From Rikenellaceae bacterium (lineage in GTDB: Bacteria > Bacteroidota > Bacteroidia > Bacteroidales > Rikenellaceae): a stretch of 11,203 nucleotides of DNA. Every line of letters starts with the position of its first letter. Position 1 is the stretch's first letter. Where the stretch lies: positions 1-11,203 of the forward strand of contig JAITVB010000261.1 in NCBI GenBank assembly GCA_031286025.1, in the 5' to 3' direction. The notes under the pieces were generated by a model that was not told where the DNA came from, did no database searches, and worked only from the letters and a program-made list of their open reading frames with translations. Positions 10,458-11,203 of this stretch are shown here, piece after piece. Made by a program: the position numbers and the translations under genes.

Positions 10458-11203
10458 ATGAAAATCGCGAAGACAACCTGGTTCGGCCACGAAGCCGTCG
10501 AAATGGAGGCCGGCGGCTATGAAGCCCTGATGATCCCGGCCGTGGGCGCCAATATGGTCAAACTTTACGACAAGGAGAAAAAGGTCAATATTTTCCGTAC
10601 GCCCGCCGAGGCCGACCTCGAAGTGTTCGGCGTGCGCGCACAGCTCTTCGGCCTGCCGCTGCTTTTCCCGCCCAACCGTATCGAAGACGGTAAGTATACC
10701 TATAACGGTAAGACTTACCGGTTCCCGATCACCATTCCCAATCAGAACAATTACCACCACGGGATCATCAAGCAGCAGGCTTTCACCGTCACCCGCACCC
10801 GCGTGGGCGGGAACTATGTCGAAGTGGAGGCTTCGTTCTTTTCGAATGCGGTCAATGACGCCGTTTTCTGCGATTTCCCGCACGAGTTCGAGTGCCGGAT
10901 GTACTTTAAATTGTCGGCGGCCGGCCTCGAACACAAAGTTTCGTTCATTAATTTGAGCGACAGTCCGATGCCGTTGGGTGTGGGTTATCACACCCCGATC
11001 ATGGTGCCGTTTGCCGAAGGAGGCAGAGCAGAGGATGTCCTGTTGCAGCTTTCGGTGGGCGAAAAGTGGGAAGTCAACGACCGCACGTTGCCTACCGGTA
11101 AACTGTTACCGCTGACCGAGGAGGAGACCCGATTGCGCGGTGCCGGATTACGTCCGACGGGCCAGGCGATCGAATGGCCGCTGACGGCCAAGCCGATCAC
11201 CAT
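10458..11203 (+). CDS. Aldose 1-epimerase (galactose mutarotase)-family protein, 3' end outside window
   Basis: The first 248 residues of a protein of the aldose 1-epimerase family, which interconverts the alpha and beta anomers of sugars such as galactose or glucose. The frame is open to the end of the window. Visible family features: an N-terminal beta-rich start (TTWFGHEAVEMEAGGYEALM), GLPLLFPPNRIEDGKYTYNG (65-84), NNYHHG with the likely catalytic H101 (97-102), and LGVGYHTPIM with H178 (173-182). The H101-H178 spacing is close to that of the two active-site histidines of Lactococcus GalM; the catalytic glutamate would lie beyond the window. The sequence lacks a signal peptide, so the enzyme should be cytoplasmic. 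The ATG at 10458 is preferred because it fits family N-termini and follows an A-rich stretch; an in-frame ATG at 10398 would add 20 lysine-rich residues. The sugar substrate cannot be told: some relatives act on hexose phosphates. Confidence 0.88.
   Translation, partial: MKIAKTTWFGHEAVEMEAGGYEALMIPAVGANMVKLYDKEKKVNIFRTPAEADLEVFGVRAQLFGLPLLFPPNRIEDGKYTYNGKTYRFPITIPNQNNYHHGIIKQQAFTVTRTRVGGNYVEVEASFFSNAVNDAVFCDFPHEFECRMYFKLSAAGLEHKVSFINLSDSPMPLGVGYHTPIMVPFAEGGRAEDVLLQLSVGEKWEVNDRTLPTGKLLPLTEEETRLRGAGLRPTGQAIEWPLTAKPIT

Noticed and set aside
10431..10991. 186-codon minus-strand frame over the epimerase start
   Set aside because: The plus strand encodes a clear aldose 1-epimerase with both histidine motifs; the reverse frame is its shadow.

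Overview
This window looks like chromosomal core sequence from a member of the Bacteroidota, probably order Bacteroidales. The evidence is the rpoB/rpoC sequence style (rpoC begins MSFKKDNK and is 1416 codons long), a GldE-type CNNM/CBS protein followed by a phosphopantetheinyl transferase, a DUF3276/PUR-domain protein (a family typical of this phylum), promoters of the Bacteroidota form TTTG-N19-TAnnTTTG, and A-rich start regions without Shine-Dalgarno motifs. The GC-rich codon usage (many third positions C or G) would suit a Rikenellaceae-like organism such as Alistipes, but that genus-level guess is weak.

Layout. On the plus strand, the 3' part of rpoB (1-1472) is followed by a 151-nt spacer and complete rpoC (1624-5874), then a strong intrinsic terminator (5893-5921). 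A 169-nt convergent spacer separates this from a minus-strand pair, gldE (8040-6733) then a 4'-phosphopantetheinyl transferase (6714-6091), driven by a textbook promoter at 8065-8095. Upstream on the minus strand lie a 118-residue DUF3276/PUR protein (8555-8199) with its own promoter and a secreted S41 (C-terminal processing) peptidase (10200-8632). The peptidase is divergent from a plus-strand aldose 1-epimerase-family gene (from 10458, cut by the window end).

Functionally the genes are ordinary housekeeping: transcription (RNA polymerase beta and beta'), envelope metal transport or gliding-related membrane function (GldE), carrier-protein activation (phosphopantetheinyl transferase), nucleic-acid binding (PUR domain), envelope proteolysis (S41) and sugar mutarotation. 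I see no mobile element, CRISPR array, RNA gene, toxin-antitoxin or defence system, and no convincing undescribed multi-gene system. The less ordinary signals are in the spacers: a nested repeat and short leader frame between rpoB and rpoC, an open in-frame tail and an A8 tract behind the transferase gene, a TTG start on gldE just downstream of a perfect promoter, and a 12-bp palindrome in front of the epimerase. No gene-free stretch exceeds 300 nt.
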